NCBI GenBank assembly: GCA_902702965.1
Contig: CACRXP010000045.1
Location: 1,414,524 to 1,478,523, forward strand
Direction of reading: 5' to 3'
DNA from: Spirometra erinaceieuropaei
Lineage: Eukaryota; Platyhelminthes; Cestoda; Diphyllobothriidea; Diphyllobothriidae
Length of the DNA: 64,000 bases
This document shows, in pieces, positions 24,191 through 34,500 of this stretch. Made by a program: the position numbers and the translations under genes. Numbering within the stretch: the stretch's first letter is position 1; the number at the start of each line of letters is the position of its first letter. The notes beneath the pieces are model-generated. The model saw only the letters and a program-made list of their open reading frames with translations, ran no database searches and was not told the origin of the DNA.

Positions 24191-25034
24191 GGTTAACCCC
24201 TTTGTAAGTGAGCCCTGCCAGAATAAAGCAGTAGGTTAGACAAGGACTGGAAGGGCGGCTGGCGGAGCATTTACTTTGCTGTCGGTCCCGAGGTCACGCT
24301 TGTGAAGGAAGGGGAATTAGGGTCTGGACTATCTACATGTGCACGAAAATGAGGACGGGTCTTACGGGAGAGTCATAAAACGCTTGTGTACTTGACTAAT
24401 CTGCTTTGGGGCGTGTCGAGTTTGAGGAGCGTATGGTCACGCACGCGAGAGGCAAGACTCGACCAGGGCTCTAGCCAATCCAATCGAGTTCACTGCAGAA
24501 ATAAACTGCAGAGGGATGCGCTGAGTAGGGCTAAGGTCCCTATCCTGGCTTTTTGCATGCCATCCTGTGCCTAATGATGGAAATTGTCTCATTTGTCAGT
24601 CTTCCTTTTGCTCAAAACCCGTAACGCTAGGAGGGCTGAAGGTTTTTCCAGTGTACTATACATGCACACACTAGGCAGATCATGGGGAGTAGGCTGCCTG
24701 CAAGGATGGACGATGGACAATTCAACCAGATGACACTTTCGCCATATCCGCGTGTATGCATACGCAGGGGGTTGGCATCGGTCAAATAGTGCTCACCTCG
24801 GCCATGTGGACGTCTGTGGACGTTTGACGGGAATAGTAAGGAACCAGCGCTCACACGCCTGCTCATTGCAACTATTATGGTTATTATTATCATTATTACT
24901 GATTCAAGTTGGAGAATGCGCATCCATGACAAGTGACAACATTGGTGGTGTGGCGGCAAGCCTAGATGCAGGCTCATGTCGTGTCAATTGAAATATGAGC
25001 TGTCCTCCCTTTTCTTGTATAAAACCCTAGCCAC
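24191..25034. other. No recognisable gene
   Basis: A short TTATTATTATCATTATTA tract lies near 24880. The sequence from 24930 (GTGTGGCGGCAAGCCTAGAT) looks like diverged repeat B on the minus strand. Confidence 0.4.
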
Positions 25035-25260
25035 TGTCCGTTGTGGACCAGGGGATGTGGTGGTACGCCTAGGTGCGGATCTAGCCACGCCAGCCACCTG
25101 CGTCCCCTCTCGCCTCCGGTCTTCTCGACTTGCTCTTGACGCCGGATCTAGGTGGGGGGGAGGGAGGAGAGAGTGCGGTAGATGCTGCGCAAGTTTACTG
25201 TCACTATAAATTAACTCACGCTCAAGTCCCATCCCCTTTGGGACATTGTCAATCGAACTG
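25035..25260 (-). repeat. Dispersed repeat B, partial
   Basis: Minus orientation: GGTGGTACGCCTAGGTGCGG, CCACCTGCGTCCCCTCTCG, CTCCGGTCTTCTCG, GAGAGAGTGCGGTAGATGC and CTATAAATTAACTCACGC in order. Confidence 0.8.
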
Positions 25261-26094
25261 TCGAGCGTTAAAAGGAATATCCGGCATTTGATGTACATAA
25301 GTACCTGCGAGGGCGGTGCCTCAATATCGGTCTCTTTATTGGGAGTTAATGTTCTGCCACCTAGACTTTCAGTCGATTGAATGATTGAAAATCCCTTGGG
25401 TAAGCCATTTCCGGGGCGTTATGTTGGTTAGCCACCCTCTTTACACGTGAAATTTCGTATCCCGAGACCGAAATCATCTGTTCCAATAACGTTCTCCCAC
25501 CTACGAACTCAGTCCTCATAGCCCAATCTCACGCGTGGAAGGGATCGTCATCGCTGACTGAGTCGAATGACTAAGTCGTATTTACGCGCTTATACCCACA
25601 CGAGCGTCTGAGTCATGCCGTGTGTGTGTGCTTGGTTGCTAAGCCACGTCATGTAACTGACACGAAAGTCCTCTCTGGTGGAAGATGTAGTTTTTTTCGT
25701 GTTTAGCAGTTTCTGCTGCGAGGTGTACACCTCTTCAACAAAACCGTACATTTGGCTTTTCTTATTTCCTACATTAGATGACAAAATCCGCCTTCCGAGA
25801 CACCATTTAGTAGAAACGAAATTGTCCGGTTCATCCACGCCTGCACCGACTAGTGAGCCCATATAAGGGAAACGTTCTGCGAAACAAAACTAGGAATCAG
25901 AACCGAATCGCCACCTGTAGGCCTGTTGGTTCGTATTTTAGACCTACTGTACGGTAAGACGGCTTTCGACAAACGGTCTTTACGATCGACCAATCCGGCA
26001 ATTTTATCACGTACTTGCAAGACCTGGAGTGTACCGAAACTCCCAAAATCGTAACCCAACTTTGTAAATACGTGTTAGAGTAGAAAAGGCAGCG
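25261..26094. other. No recognisable gene
   Basis: Frames of 60-90 codons only, without recognisable motifs. No recurring repeat found. Confidence 0.45.
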
Positions 26095-26337
26095 GTAAGA
26101 TGTGGTTATGTAGCCCCACCTGATGGACACAATACTGTTGGGGTTAGGGCAACTATTTCTCAACCACTCAAAGTACAACCGCGCATTCCCAATAGCTTTT
26201 CTTTTGCAGACAACTACTTGACCTTGTCGTCTGCGCGTTCTCCGGCCCCACCTGTAAAAATCCCTATTGCCACCGGTCCCGTATTACAGGTGGCTGGGAT
26301 TTGTTTACTTCAGGTGGGGCTACGAAACCACATCCAA
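26095..26337. mobile_element. Small element with inverted ends and telomere-like core
   Basis: The left end contains GTAGCCCCACCTGA (26110-26123) preceded by GATGTGGTT. The right end is its reverse complement, with TCAGGTGGGGCTAC (26310-26323) followed by GAAACCACATCC, giving about 25-base terminal inverted repeats with few mismatches. Inside lie a short GTTGGGGTTAGGGC run, CAACTATTTCTCAACCACTC, CAACCGCGCATTCC and CCACCGGTCCCGTATTACAG. The same order of blocks recurs at 53656-54672, where the TTAGGG-like core is much longer. There is no coding capacity. Confidence 0.8.
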
Positions 26338-27194
26338 CCAAGGCTGCTTCAAATGCAGTTTCGACGAGGATCAAGGTTATTTGGAAACGGTAGCACGCCG
26401 ACGTTCAGTTGAACATTTACGGCCACTTGTATGGACACCACTCAGAATAAAACAACCTCGAAGATAGGCTTTATCTTTTTTTCACGGTTTCCTGCGCCTG
26501 TATAATGTAGACTCACACATAATGTAGTTGGTACGTTCTGCAAATAGCATTAAGGAACCTGAGGATATGAGTCTATCTGCGAGCGTTCGAAAAAGTCGTA
26601 ATCACATCCTCTTAAAGCTGAGGGACATGTTTCTCTGGGGGAACAATACTGAAGTAGTAATTTCCCATAAAAAACGAATTTCGCACATTCCTTACGAACG
26701 ACATGGTTGGGTTAACGGTGACGTAGGAACTCGGCAGAAGTGTGTACGTGCTGCCTAAGTAGTGTTTTAGTTTGTGTGAAATTTGCACAGAAGCCGAGAG
26801 ATGTCCAGCGAGAACCCGACACGTCTCCATGTTTGAATAAGTCTGCTGGTACGTTCCGGGCCAATCGGTTCATGCTTAGTGAGGTTCAACGCCCCACTTT
26901 ACTGTATTCCCGAAGCTGAGTGCGCTCCTTTCCGCTTTTTGTGAGACAGACTCCTGAGTTCCTCACTCATTGTCAACTGAACCGATTAAACTTCATTGTA
27001 TTGCGCTCCACCGTTATTGTTGACTGAGCATGCTGTTTTGATCCACATGACGGACTGCACCGCAGATGCGTTGGAAGAAGACGGGCGTAGGACTGACTCA
27101 CAACGCGAGTTTACCGGGCTGCGCAGAGTACGCGAGAGCCCACAACTACAGCCTCGCGTGCGCATGTAGCACGCCCTAGGCGTTGACTTGCACG
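26338..27194. other. No recognisable gene
   Basis: No domain-bearing frame. A weak GC-rich segment at 27050-27190 has no clear identity. Confidence 0.4.
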
Positions 27195-27720
27195 TCGTCT
27201 CAGCCACTGCATCCAATCGCATCATCCGTGTGGTTAACCGGCTCGGAGAGGGAAGATAGAGTGAGGTCGACAATGGGGAACCCATGCCCACGGCAGGTTA
27301 ACACCATCCTCGCTCTACTGCATCTAAAGCGCTTGAATCTTTAACGATGCGTCAGGAGTCGTGGCTTGGAAGGTTGCGCACCGACGGTCGGTCCTCCTGG
27401 TAAGTATTTCGGAGCTGCAAGAAGACTGAGAGTTGGGCTGCAATAATTCCTTCTCAATACGGCCTCCACGACGCTCTAACAAATGCGAGGTCCGAGCTGC
27501 TCTTATGCAAGCCCGGCACGCGCAGTGGGGACGAGGCCTTGTGGGTGGTCCGCGTAGACGGACTGTTTATTTTTGTCAGCTAGCACGCCCGGGCTGGTCC
27601 CCGGCCTTTTAACATTGCCCCGCCATCTGAGCCAAGTGGTCGAGGAAGAAGGGAGGGTGCCAGATACTGCGCAAGTCACCTTTGCTGTGCTGATTGGCCG
27701 TGGAGATTGATTCCCCAATG
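27195..27720 (-). repeat. Diverged composite repeat with repeat B
   Basis: 27195-27290 resembles 23700-23810 (CACTGCATCCAATCGCATC, GTGGTTAACCGGCTCGGAGA). 27520-27690 keeps repeat B blocks on the minus strand (GGTGGTCCGCGTAGACGGAC, GAGGGTGCCAGATACTGCGC). It is decayed more than most copies. Confidence 0.5.
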
Positions 27721-27924
27721 TCGACCTCACTGACTCTTCCATCCTTCACGCGCCAGCCGAATGTCAGAGCCTGTCGGTCAGCAGGTGGTGGGATAGTCGG
27801 TGAAGGTGGGTGGACGGTAAAGCGAGTTTATAGTGACAATGACCATATGAGTTTGTGAGAACACGTCTCCATCTGCAGCGTAACCCTTCTGCCCAATTTG
27901 CTTTTTTTTCACTCTTTTTTTCAG

Positions 27925-28203
27925 AACCCGCCTGAATCGCATGTCAAATATTCTCCTACTTAGAGGCAAACCTGGAAAACTAAAAGACTCAATCGAAGAA
28001 GAGGCCGATCGACAGTGGAGACTGCACGGAACGCTGGGCCATCGGCCACTCAGCGCCGACCTCCACACACCGTCTTCATCATGGCCGCGGCCGCCAGTGC
28101 ACGAGTCCTCGTCCTCAGCCAATGGGAACTCGAGCTGCCGCTGCAGCGCACTGGCGGCCAATCACGAGGCCCCTCGGGGCGCAGTGATGTCGCGGCGACA
28201 AAG
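27925..28203 (+). CDS. Candidate internal exon, protein not recognised
   Basis: A strong acceptor tract (CACTCTTTTTTTCAG, preceded by a T run) ends at 27924 and a good donor (AAAG then GTACGC) begins at 28204. Between them one frame is open for 92 codons, entering with one spare base and leaving with two, so the exon has the same phase on both sides. The product starts with a charged segment (RGKPGKLKDSIEEEADRQWR) and continues Ser- and Pro-rich (HTPSSSWPRPP, ESSSSANGNSS). No domain is recognised. It is GC-rich against its surroundings, and two CCAAT boxes lie in the second half (near 28112 and 28158), so a promoter or CpG island is an alternative reading. The first ATG lies inside the frame and is probably not the start. 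No partner exon was found. Confidence 0.4.
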
Positions 28204-28632
28204 GTACGCCAGCTGTTGACACATGGTCTCTCTTTTTTATGCCTCCGGATTCGTTAAAGTCACACCCAAAGGGTGCAAACGTACGCAGTGGGGTTTTACG
28301 AGCATCGTTGTCACACCCAAAACCTGCATGAAACGGGTGAACTCTTAAAGCATGCCGGAAGTCTTTCAAAAATGGAGGGTCGCAGCATGCACCAAATCGC
28401 ATTCGCTAGAGTTGATTTTCAGACGAGAAAGGTGACTCATATAGGCTTACAATACTTACTAGTATGCAGCGCAGTATTTTATTATGAAGGCGCGATCTGC
28501 TGGCTCCAGAGTTAGAATTTACTCGTCTTTTCGAAACAAAATTTCTTTGCGAGAAGGGCTTTCATCGATCGTTTTGCGGGGCATGCTTGTCCCGTTGCGC
28601 CTATCAGACATTCCATTACGACCTCTAATGAT
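28204..28632. other. No recognisable gene
   Basis: Follows the candidate exon and would be intron if that exon is real. No repeat recognised. Confidence 0.4.
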
Positions 28633-29125
28633 GTGGGCAGGAATGCTGATAAAGACAAGGATTTCTGTCAGGGCAGCGGGCTCGTGGCCCAGTGGTTAGA
28701 GGCGTGGACTTCTAACAGGTCGCGAGTTCGAGCCTCGGGTGTTCCCCAGTTCGGGGTTGGGTATGACTGGCTGACGACGGCTAATAATCTAGAAATGGCC
28801 ACTCCAGTCTCCCTTGTCTTTTTTGGTAATAACATACGGTTTCTGTCTTATTAGCCGTCGTCAGCCAGCCATAGCCAATCCGAGGCTTGCATAACCTGGG
28901 ACGAGCATGGTGGACGTCCTTCCTACGATAGTAAAGGCTCCCAGTCTTAATCGACAGGACAACAGGGACCGGTGGCTCAGTGGTAAAGCCTGGGACGTAA
29001 AACAACCAACAGAAAACATCTCGGATTCAAATTCAGGGTCCTAAAAACCTGGGGTTAGATGAGGCCGGTTGACGACGGCCAGAAATGGCCGTCCAGATCT
29101 CATATGCTTTAGTCGGTAATCCCTC
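28633..29125. mobile_element. Cluster of three SINE copies, two inverted
   Basis: A good plus-strand copy (28633-28835) has the leader GGAATGCTGATAAAGACAAG, the A-box region GTGGCCCAGTGGTTAGAG, the B-box region GGTCGCGAGTTCGAGCC and the body ACTGGCTGACGACGGCTAAT. It is followed by a minus fragment (28852-28905, TTAGCCGTCGTCAGCCAGCC). A diverged plus copy (28968-29125) comes last, with CCGGTGGCTCAGTGGTAAAG and TGACGACGGCCAGAAATGGC. Confidence 0.85.
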
Positions 29126-30483
29126 CTGCACTTATCTATTGTCCGATCGTCTCACTGATGCTTCCCTGAAGTCGGAAATGCCTCCGAGACAAGACAAACA
29201 TTTTGAGAGTTCACCCGACTGAATTTGCAGTCCACGTTCTGCTCATGAAAGGTGCGAGCTGGTCTGGAAATGCAGATATCAGAATCTGACGTCATATTGT
29301 TTTGGTAATAATTAGAACGTCCTCGGGCAACACCCAAACCGGGCAGTAAGGAAATCTTATGGAAATAACAGAAACGATCAGTCTCACTGCATGCATGTAT
29401 TTGTAGTTGATACGCAGACCTGTCACCTTAAGTAGAGACCGGTATTCCTCAAAGCCACTGGCGTCAGTCGTGTAAGGAAGAAAGAAACGAACCACAGAGT
29501 GCTGGCGTGAGCAGGGCGCTGTTATTTGTAGTCGTGTCACTCTGGAAAGAACGTTTTAGTCCATTAAAACAAAGCAACCTAAATCATTAAAAATGCCAAA
29601 TTTTGTAAGACATGGATAACAGGTACGTCCGGATGGTATGTTTGAAGAACAACCGAATTATAAAAACAGTAAAAAGCCGGACTTGTTGATAGCAGCGTGT
29701 CAGACACTCTTAGTCCTGTAAATCAGAGAAAAACATTGCCACAAAAAATGGAGAAGCGCTAAAAGTCTACCTTGTTAGAAGACCTTATCTCGCATGTCCA
29801 ATGTTCTAGCTTAACTGGCTTCGTTGCTTTTTAATTTCCCCAGAAATTAACTGCGAACTTGGAGTACCTCAGTATATTCTAGGTCTTCATGTTCCGACAG
29901 AAGTGTTTATGCATGAATGTTTGGGCCGAAGTCCATCAGCCACAGCGGGTAAACGCGTAATATTCATTAACTGCCGACAGGCAGCTAGTAGCATACTTTA
30001 GGGTGAAGGCATACAGCACAGGTATTAACCAAAAGCCCATACACGCGTGTTTCGCCGATATTCTGTCGCTGCATGACACAGCTGCGAGGGGTTCGGCTTA
30101 TCATTATACCACGTTGTCGGTTGGAGTGGCCATGTACACTCACTGAGTCCGCCTACTGAAATTTCCGGACAGTTTTATGTGCGAAAGTTTTGTCCAGTGT
30201 GAAGAGGGAGTTCCTCTACTGGACACGAATCCTACAATAGCCTTCACCTCTCTGAATTTTGAATTTTGTGCAACCCTACAACAGCCCTGAATGTTAACCT
30301 CATACGTCCCTGTTTTAAGTAGACCTCGTTTGATTCAATGGACGTTTCTTCCGTCCTTGTTTGTTATTTCTCCTTGGGCGTCGCATGTTTCGGTCTGGGG
30401 TGACGGAGCAGATAAAGCCCTAGGCTAAACACTACCACATTCGGCCCAGATCATGAAGAGGAAGAGGATACGTAGCCGTACCT
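29126..30483. other. No recognisable gene
   Basis: AT-rich, with frames up to 82 codons and no motif. No recurring repeat recognised. Confidence 0.45.
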
Positions 30484-30640
30484 GTTAGGGATTAGGGGTA
30501 AGGAGTTAGGGTGAGGGGTCAGGGGTTAGGGTTAGGAGTCAGGGGTTGGGGTTAGGGCAAACACCCTATTACCACTGTTCCCGTATGACAGGCATCTGGG
30601 GCTGGTCTACTGCAGGTACGGCTACGAAATAAGATCCGAC
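30484..30640 (+). repeat. Telomere-like array with partial inverted-end element
   Basis: A (T)TAGGGG-like array (30484-30560) runs straight into CCCTATTACCACTGTTCCCG and GGTACGGCTACGAAATAAGA. These match the right end of the elements at 26095 and 53656. The left end is missing or too decayed to see. This is a third case of telomere-like units joined to the same element end. Confidence 0.7.
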
Positions 30641-31099
30641 CGAATCTGCCATAGCAACTTGGCGACCGGACAAAAGACGCGCACACCCGGCGCAGCCGAA
30701 ACAGGCGCCCGGATGTCTTGAGTGAGAGGACGTCTGTGTCCGCCTTGAAGATGATTGGTCGGTTTCGACAGTTGTGATTGGCCGAACAACAGACGGAGTA
30801 TCTCGCTTTCAGCGATTGGCCTGACGCGGTGTGATCATTGTGCGGAGCCTCACCATGTCCAACGAACGACTGATGCTGGTGTGTGCAGATGCAGTGTTTC
30901 CGCGGGCGCCGTAGTGGGATCATTATGGGGGTGCCATGGAGCACTGTCATTACATTGTCACCCCTTCCTATAAGTCATGCATGGCTTGTTTTATTGGACG
31001 TGGTATACCCGAAACTCCCTGCAATGGAACTTTTACCAATCGGATTACTTTCCCTCTTAATTCCGTATTATGGTTAGATCTTATTTTGAAGCCGTACTT

Positions 31100-31205
31100 G
31101 CAGTAGACAAGCCCCAGCCCAACCCCTAACCCCTAACCATGACTCCTAACCCCTGACGCCCAACCCCTAACCCTAACACCTAACAGGTAAGGCTACGAAA
31201 TACGA
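31100..31205 (-). repeat. Telomere-like array, opposite strand
   Basis: CCCCTAACCCCTAACC-type units face the array at 30484, about 600 bases away, and end at AGGTAAGGCTACGAAATACG, again close to the element end motif. The 460 bases between the two arrays show no recognisable gene, and the 132-codon minus frame at 30552-30950 runs through this repeat context. Confidence 0.75.
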
Positions 31206-32176
31206 TCTTGCCCGTATTATTTTTGGATTCGAAACACCCTTTGCTGACGGTTGATTTCTGTTTATCAATACTACTTTAGGGGGGAAAATATACACATACA
31301 AACCAGGGTATGAGTAAGCCGACGGACTTATTCATTCGTCACACATCACGCTTAGAGTACTCTTGCTTACGTAAATATAATGTTTGCCCTATAGGGTGCT
31401 TTAAATGTTCTAACTGACCAAGCACTGGGCTATTTCCAATGCCTTTTGCAAATGAATACGATTGATTTGCAAAGTCGCAAGGGACTTTAAGCAGACACAG
31501 CGATACTTTTATGTATGCAGAATGTCATCCATGAAACTGCACCTGCCATCGGTCGTTCAACCATGCAACGGGAATTGTCATTGCCCACGAACCCCAAACT
31601 CGTCTGTTGGTCACGTATAACTGCTTTTCACGTGACTTTCCCATCCACACAAATTCAACAATTGTGCTAAGGCCTTCCTGTTTTCGTTTGCACGATCGGC
31701 GTATTGTTCCTGCGGAAGCTGTACTTATCTGCGGTCGGTTTTAGAGATCCTTAAAGCATTCAGTCCTGAGATTCTAGCAGTTTTTGGGAATTTTATTAGG
31801 ACTGAAATTGTAAGGATCCTGTGCGTCTAGGCTATGCCACGCGTGATGTCTTTTGACGACCCAAGTCAGCGTAACGGACCGAAGAAGCCTTTTTGGTTCG
31901 AGACCAGATACAGTTTAAATAAGCCAATCATGTCAAGGCGCAGTTAGGACGAGCATGTTCCGTCTTGCAATCAAGTCGCGCCAGCCGTGTGTGCCATCTA
32001 CAGGCTGATGTGCTAGTTCACCCAGACTTCGCATGGCGCCATCTCGTGTAGTTATGACTCGTTAAAATACTGTTTTCAAGTAATTATTGATTTTTGACTG
32101 AGTGCATGTTTTGTACGCATAGAAAATTGGTTTATCATGATCTGAAAAAGCGCGCAAAATTGAATTCCGACACGTA
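31206..32176. other. No recognisable gene
   Basis: AT-rich with no frame above 60 codons and no shared repeat up to the TA flanking the next element. Confidence 0.5.
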
Positions 32177-33899
32177 CAGTAAGTGACCGATCTCATGAAA
32201 TGTTAGCCGGAATTCTAAAATGCGTTTTCGACTTGGAAGGATTACATAGGTGACGTTTTAATATTAATCACTACGAGGCATAATCCCATGACATTTCGAA
32301 CTCACCAGAACGCTGGCTTTTCGATACATTTCTTTGCGACCTGTAAAAACTCCACTAGGTAAAAACCGGCTACTTAAGTAGTACACATTTCACATCGATT
32401 TTCGATGGCCCTCTAAATTGAAATGAGAGAGAGGGAGGGATTCACTTTGTTTTGAAAGTATGGATTCAAACTTGTCAGCAAAAGGGGTTCCATTCACTGT
32501 GGATAGAAAGCAAGTTAACAAATTACTCAAAAGTCGAAGAGTTTTGCAAAGAAAGGAACGACTAATTATGGGGACAGTTCAAGTCTTAGCTTCTGTATCT
32601 CTGCCTCTTAACACCTTAGATAGCGTGCCAGGAATGGCGATACAGAATGTTGAAATGCCGATGTACGGCAAGAGATATGTCGAAAGCCACGGCACAATTT
32701 ATAGAAAATATGCGCAATATTTTTTCTTTTACTCATTGGATAGCAGGTTACGTCATCCTCACATTTTATACTCGAAGAGAAATGACCTTTAGTGGTAGGG
32801 GGCGCTCACCGATCGTTTCTACGGAACTCACTCGTTCCGTTGTGCCTTATGGGCTCTCTCTCTCGAGCCCAACCAGCAGCCGTTCAGCGGCGCATGATAT
32901 AGGCAGAATAACATTACCGACAAAGACAAGGGAGACTGGAATGGCCATTTCTGGCTTATTAGCCGTCGTCAGCCAGTCATAACCAACCCCGAAGTGTGGC
33001 ACACCCGAGGTTCGAACTCGCGACCTGTTTGTTAGAAGTCCACGCCTCTAACCTCTGATGTAGGAAGGAATGCTGATAAAGACAAGGGTTTCTGTCAGGG
33101 CAACGAGCTCGTGGCCCAGTGGTTAGAGGTGTGGACTTCTAACAAACAGGTGGCGAGTTCGAACCTCGGGTGTGCCACACTTCGGGGTTGGATATGACTG
33201 GCTGACGACGGCTAATAAGCCAGAAATGGCCATCCCAGTCTCCCTTGTCTTTGTCGGTAATATCATGACCTTTGGTTTTTAAAACAAGTTTCTATTTGCG
33301 AGACTTTTTAAGATCTTTAAATGTTCATTCATACTGAATCGTACTTGTCCGTTTATTGATGCTCCTCAGAAAATATACAACAGGCCGCATCCATTGCAGA
33401 ATTTTGTGAACTCAACATGGTATCGTTTTAAAGGTATAGAGAAATATACTTTCCTTACGCGGGAAGTATACACCCATAGACTGAAGTTGCTAAATGCTAA
33501 TGCAGCAGCCGATTTGGCACAAAATTATCCAGGAATCGGGAAAGTTTTTCAAGGTCTAAATATGCCATTTTTTCAAGTATACAATGTGAAGACGACGTAA
33601 TTTGCTATCAAGTGAGTAAAGAAGAATATTTTTGTGCGTATTCTCTATAAAGTGCATTTCAATCTACAGGGCCATCGAAAATCGATGTGAAAATGCGTAC
33701 TAGTTACGCAGTCAGTTTATGGCGGGTGAAGTTTTTACAGGAGGTCGCAAAGAAATACATTGAAAAGCCAACATTCTGGCGAGTTCGAAACATCATGGGA
33801 TTATGCCGCGTGACGATTAATATTACAACCTCACCTATGTAATCTTTCCAAGTCGTAAACGCATTTTGGCTAAAATCTAGTGATATCGGTCACTCACTG
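32177..33899. mobile_element. TA-flanked long-inverted-repeat element with SINE dimer inside
   Basis: The left end CAGTAAGTGACCGATCTCAT is preceded by TA (32175-32176). The right end in reverse reads CAGTGAGTGACCGATATCAC and is followed by TA (33900-33901), the target duplication expected of Tc1/mariner-type ends. Inner arm blocks pair: GGTTACTTAAGT-like segments, TTTTCGATGGCC against GGCCATCGAAAA, and the TTGGAAGGATTAC region against GTAATCTTTCCAAG. About 470 bases in the middle are a later SINE dimer insertion. No transposase frame is visible, so the element is non-autonomous or has lost its gene. Confidence 0.88.
32793..33263. mobile_element. SINE inverted dimer with 5' flank module
   Basis: A flank module (32793-32900, GGTAGGGGGCGCTCACCGAT and the hairpin ACGGAACTCACTCGTTCCGT) is followed by a minus SINE (32901-33053) and a plus SINE (33058-33263). 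The two SINE arms are inverse complements with about four mismatches over 142 bases. The plus copy carries the leader GGAATGCTGATAAAGACAAG, also seen at 28638. Because it lies inside the TA-flanked element, it arrived later. Confidence 0.88.
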
Positions 33900-33901
33900 T
33901 A

Positions 33902-34335
33902 TTTTGTGGATTTTTATTGGCTGCGTGACGCGACTAGGAGAGTTTCAGTGCATCGGTGGGTTCTCTGGCGTTTCGCTTTTGATTTCTTTTTATAGCCGCA
34001 GCCTTCAAAGTGAAGTGGCCTTCACTCGCTGGATGGCAGTAAAGACTCAGAAATGTAGGTTAGAATGACGTAAGATCAAAGCTCGTGGCTCAAATCAATT
34101 ATTCTGAGATGATGAGAAACACGTTTGAACACTATTTTACGAAACAAGATTTTATTGACGCAAGCTAAAGGAGGAACCGACTTTGTGCGAACGACTTATG
34201 AGCTACTGCGGGCCTATCTGTTAATTAAGGCCCCAAAACACTCTGAGATGGGTAACCGGCTGGATATGGGTAGCTCCCGATAAACGTCATACTTTGTGGG
34301 CGACCGCCACTATTGTCACCTACCGCCTTTGTTCA
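33902..34335. other. No recognisable gene
   Basis: No motif or repeat recognised. Confidence 0.45.
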
Positions 34336-34500
34336 ACACCCCGCCACATCAGGGTTGGTAACCATCCCCGCGAACGGCTTTGGCTGCGTTGAAATCACAG
34401 TCTGACCGACTGCAACACAGAGGAGTTTGGTGACCCCGACGTTAATAGGGTCGATATTTACCAAATATGTTTGAGACTTAGTCATTACGACAACCATTCC
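34336..34500 (+). other. Possible LTR-retrotransposon leader remnant
   Basis: GAGTTTGGTGACCCCGACG (about 34427-34445) resembles the sequence around the primer-binding region of Gypsy-type elements, where TGGTGACCCCGACG is common. It is preceded by a C-rich stretch. I could not find paired LTRs or a gag or protease frame downstream to 35000, so this is weak and could be chance or a solo remnant. Confidence 0.25.

Noticed and set aside
30552..30950. 132-codon minus frame
   Set aside because: Starts in the telomere-like element end and shows no domain; likely chance.
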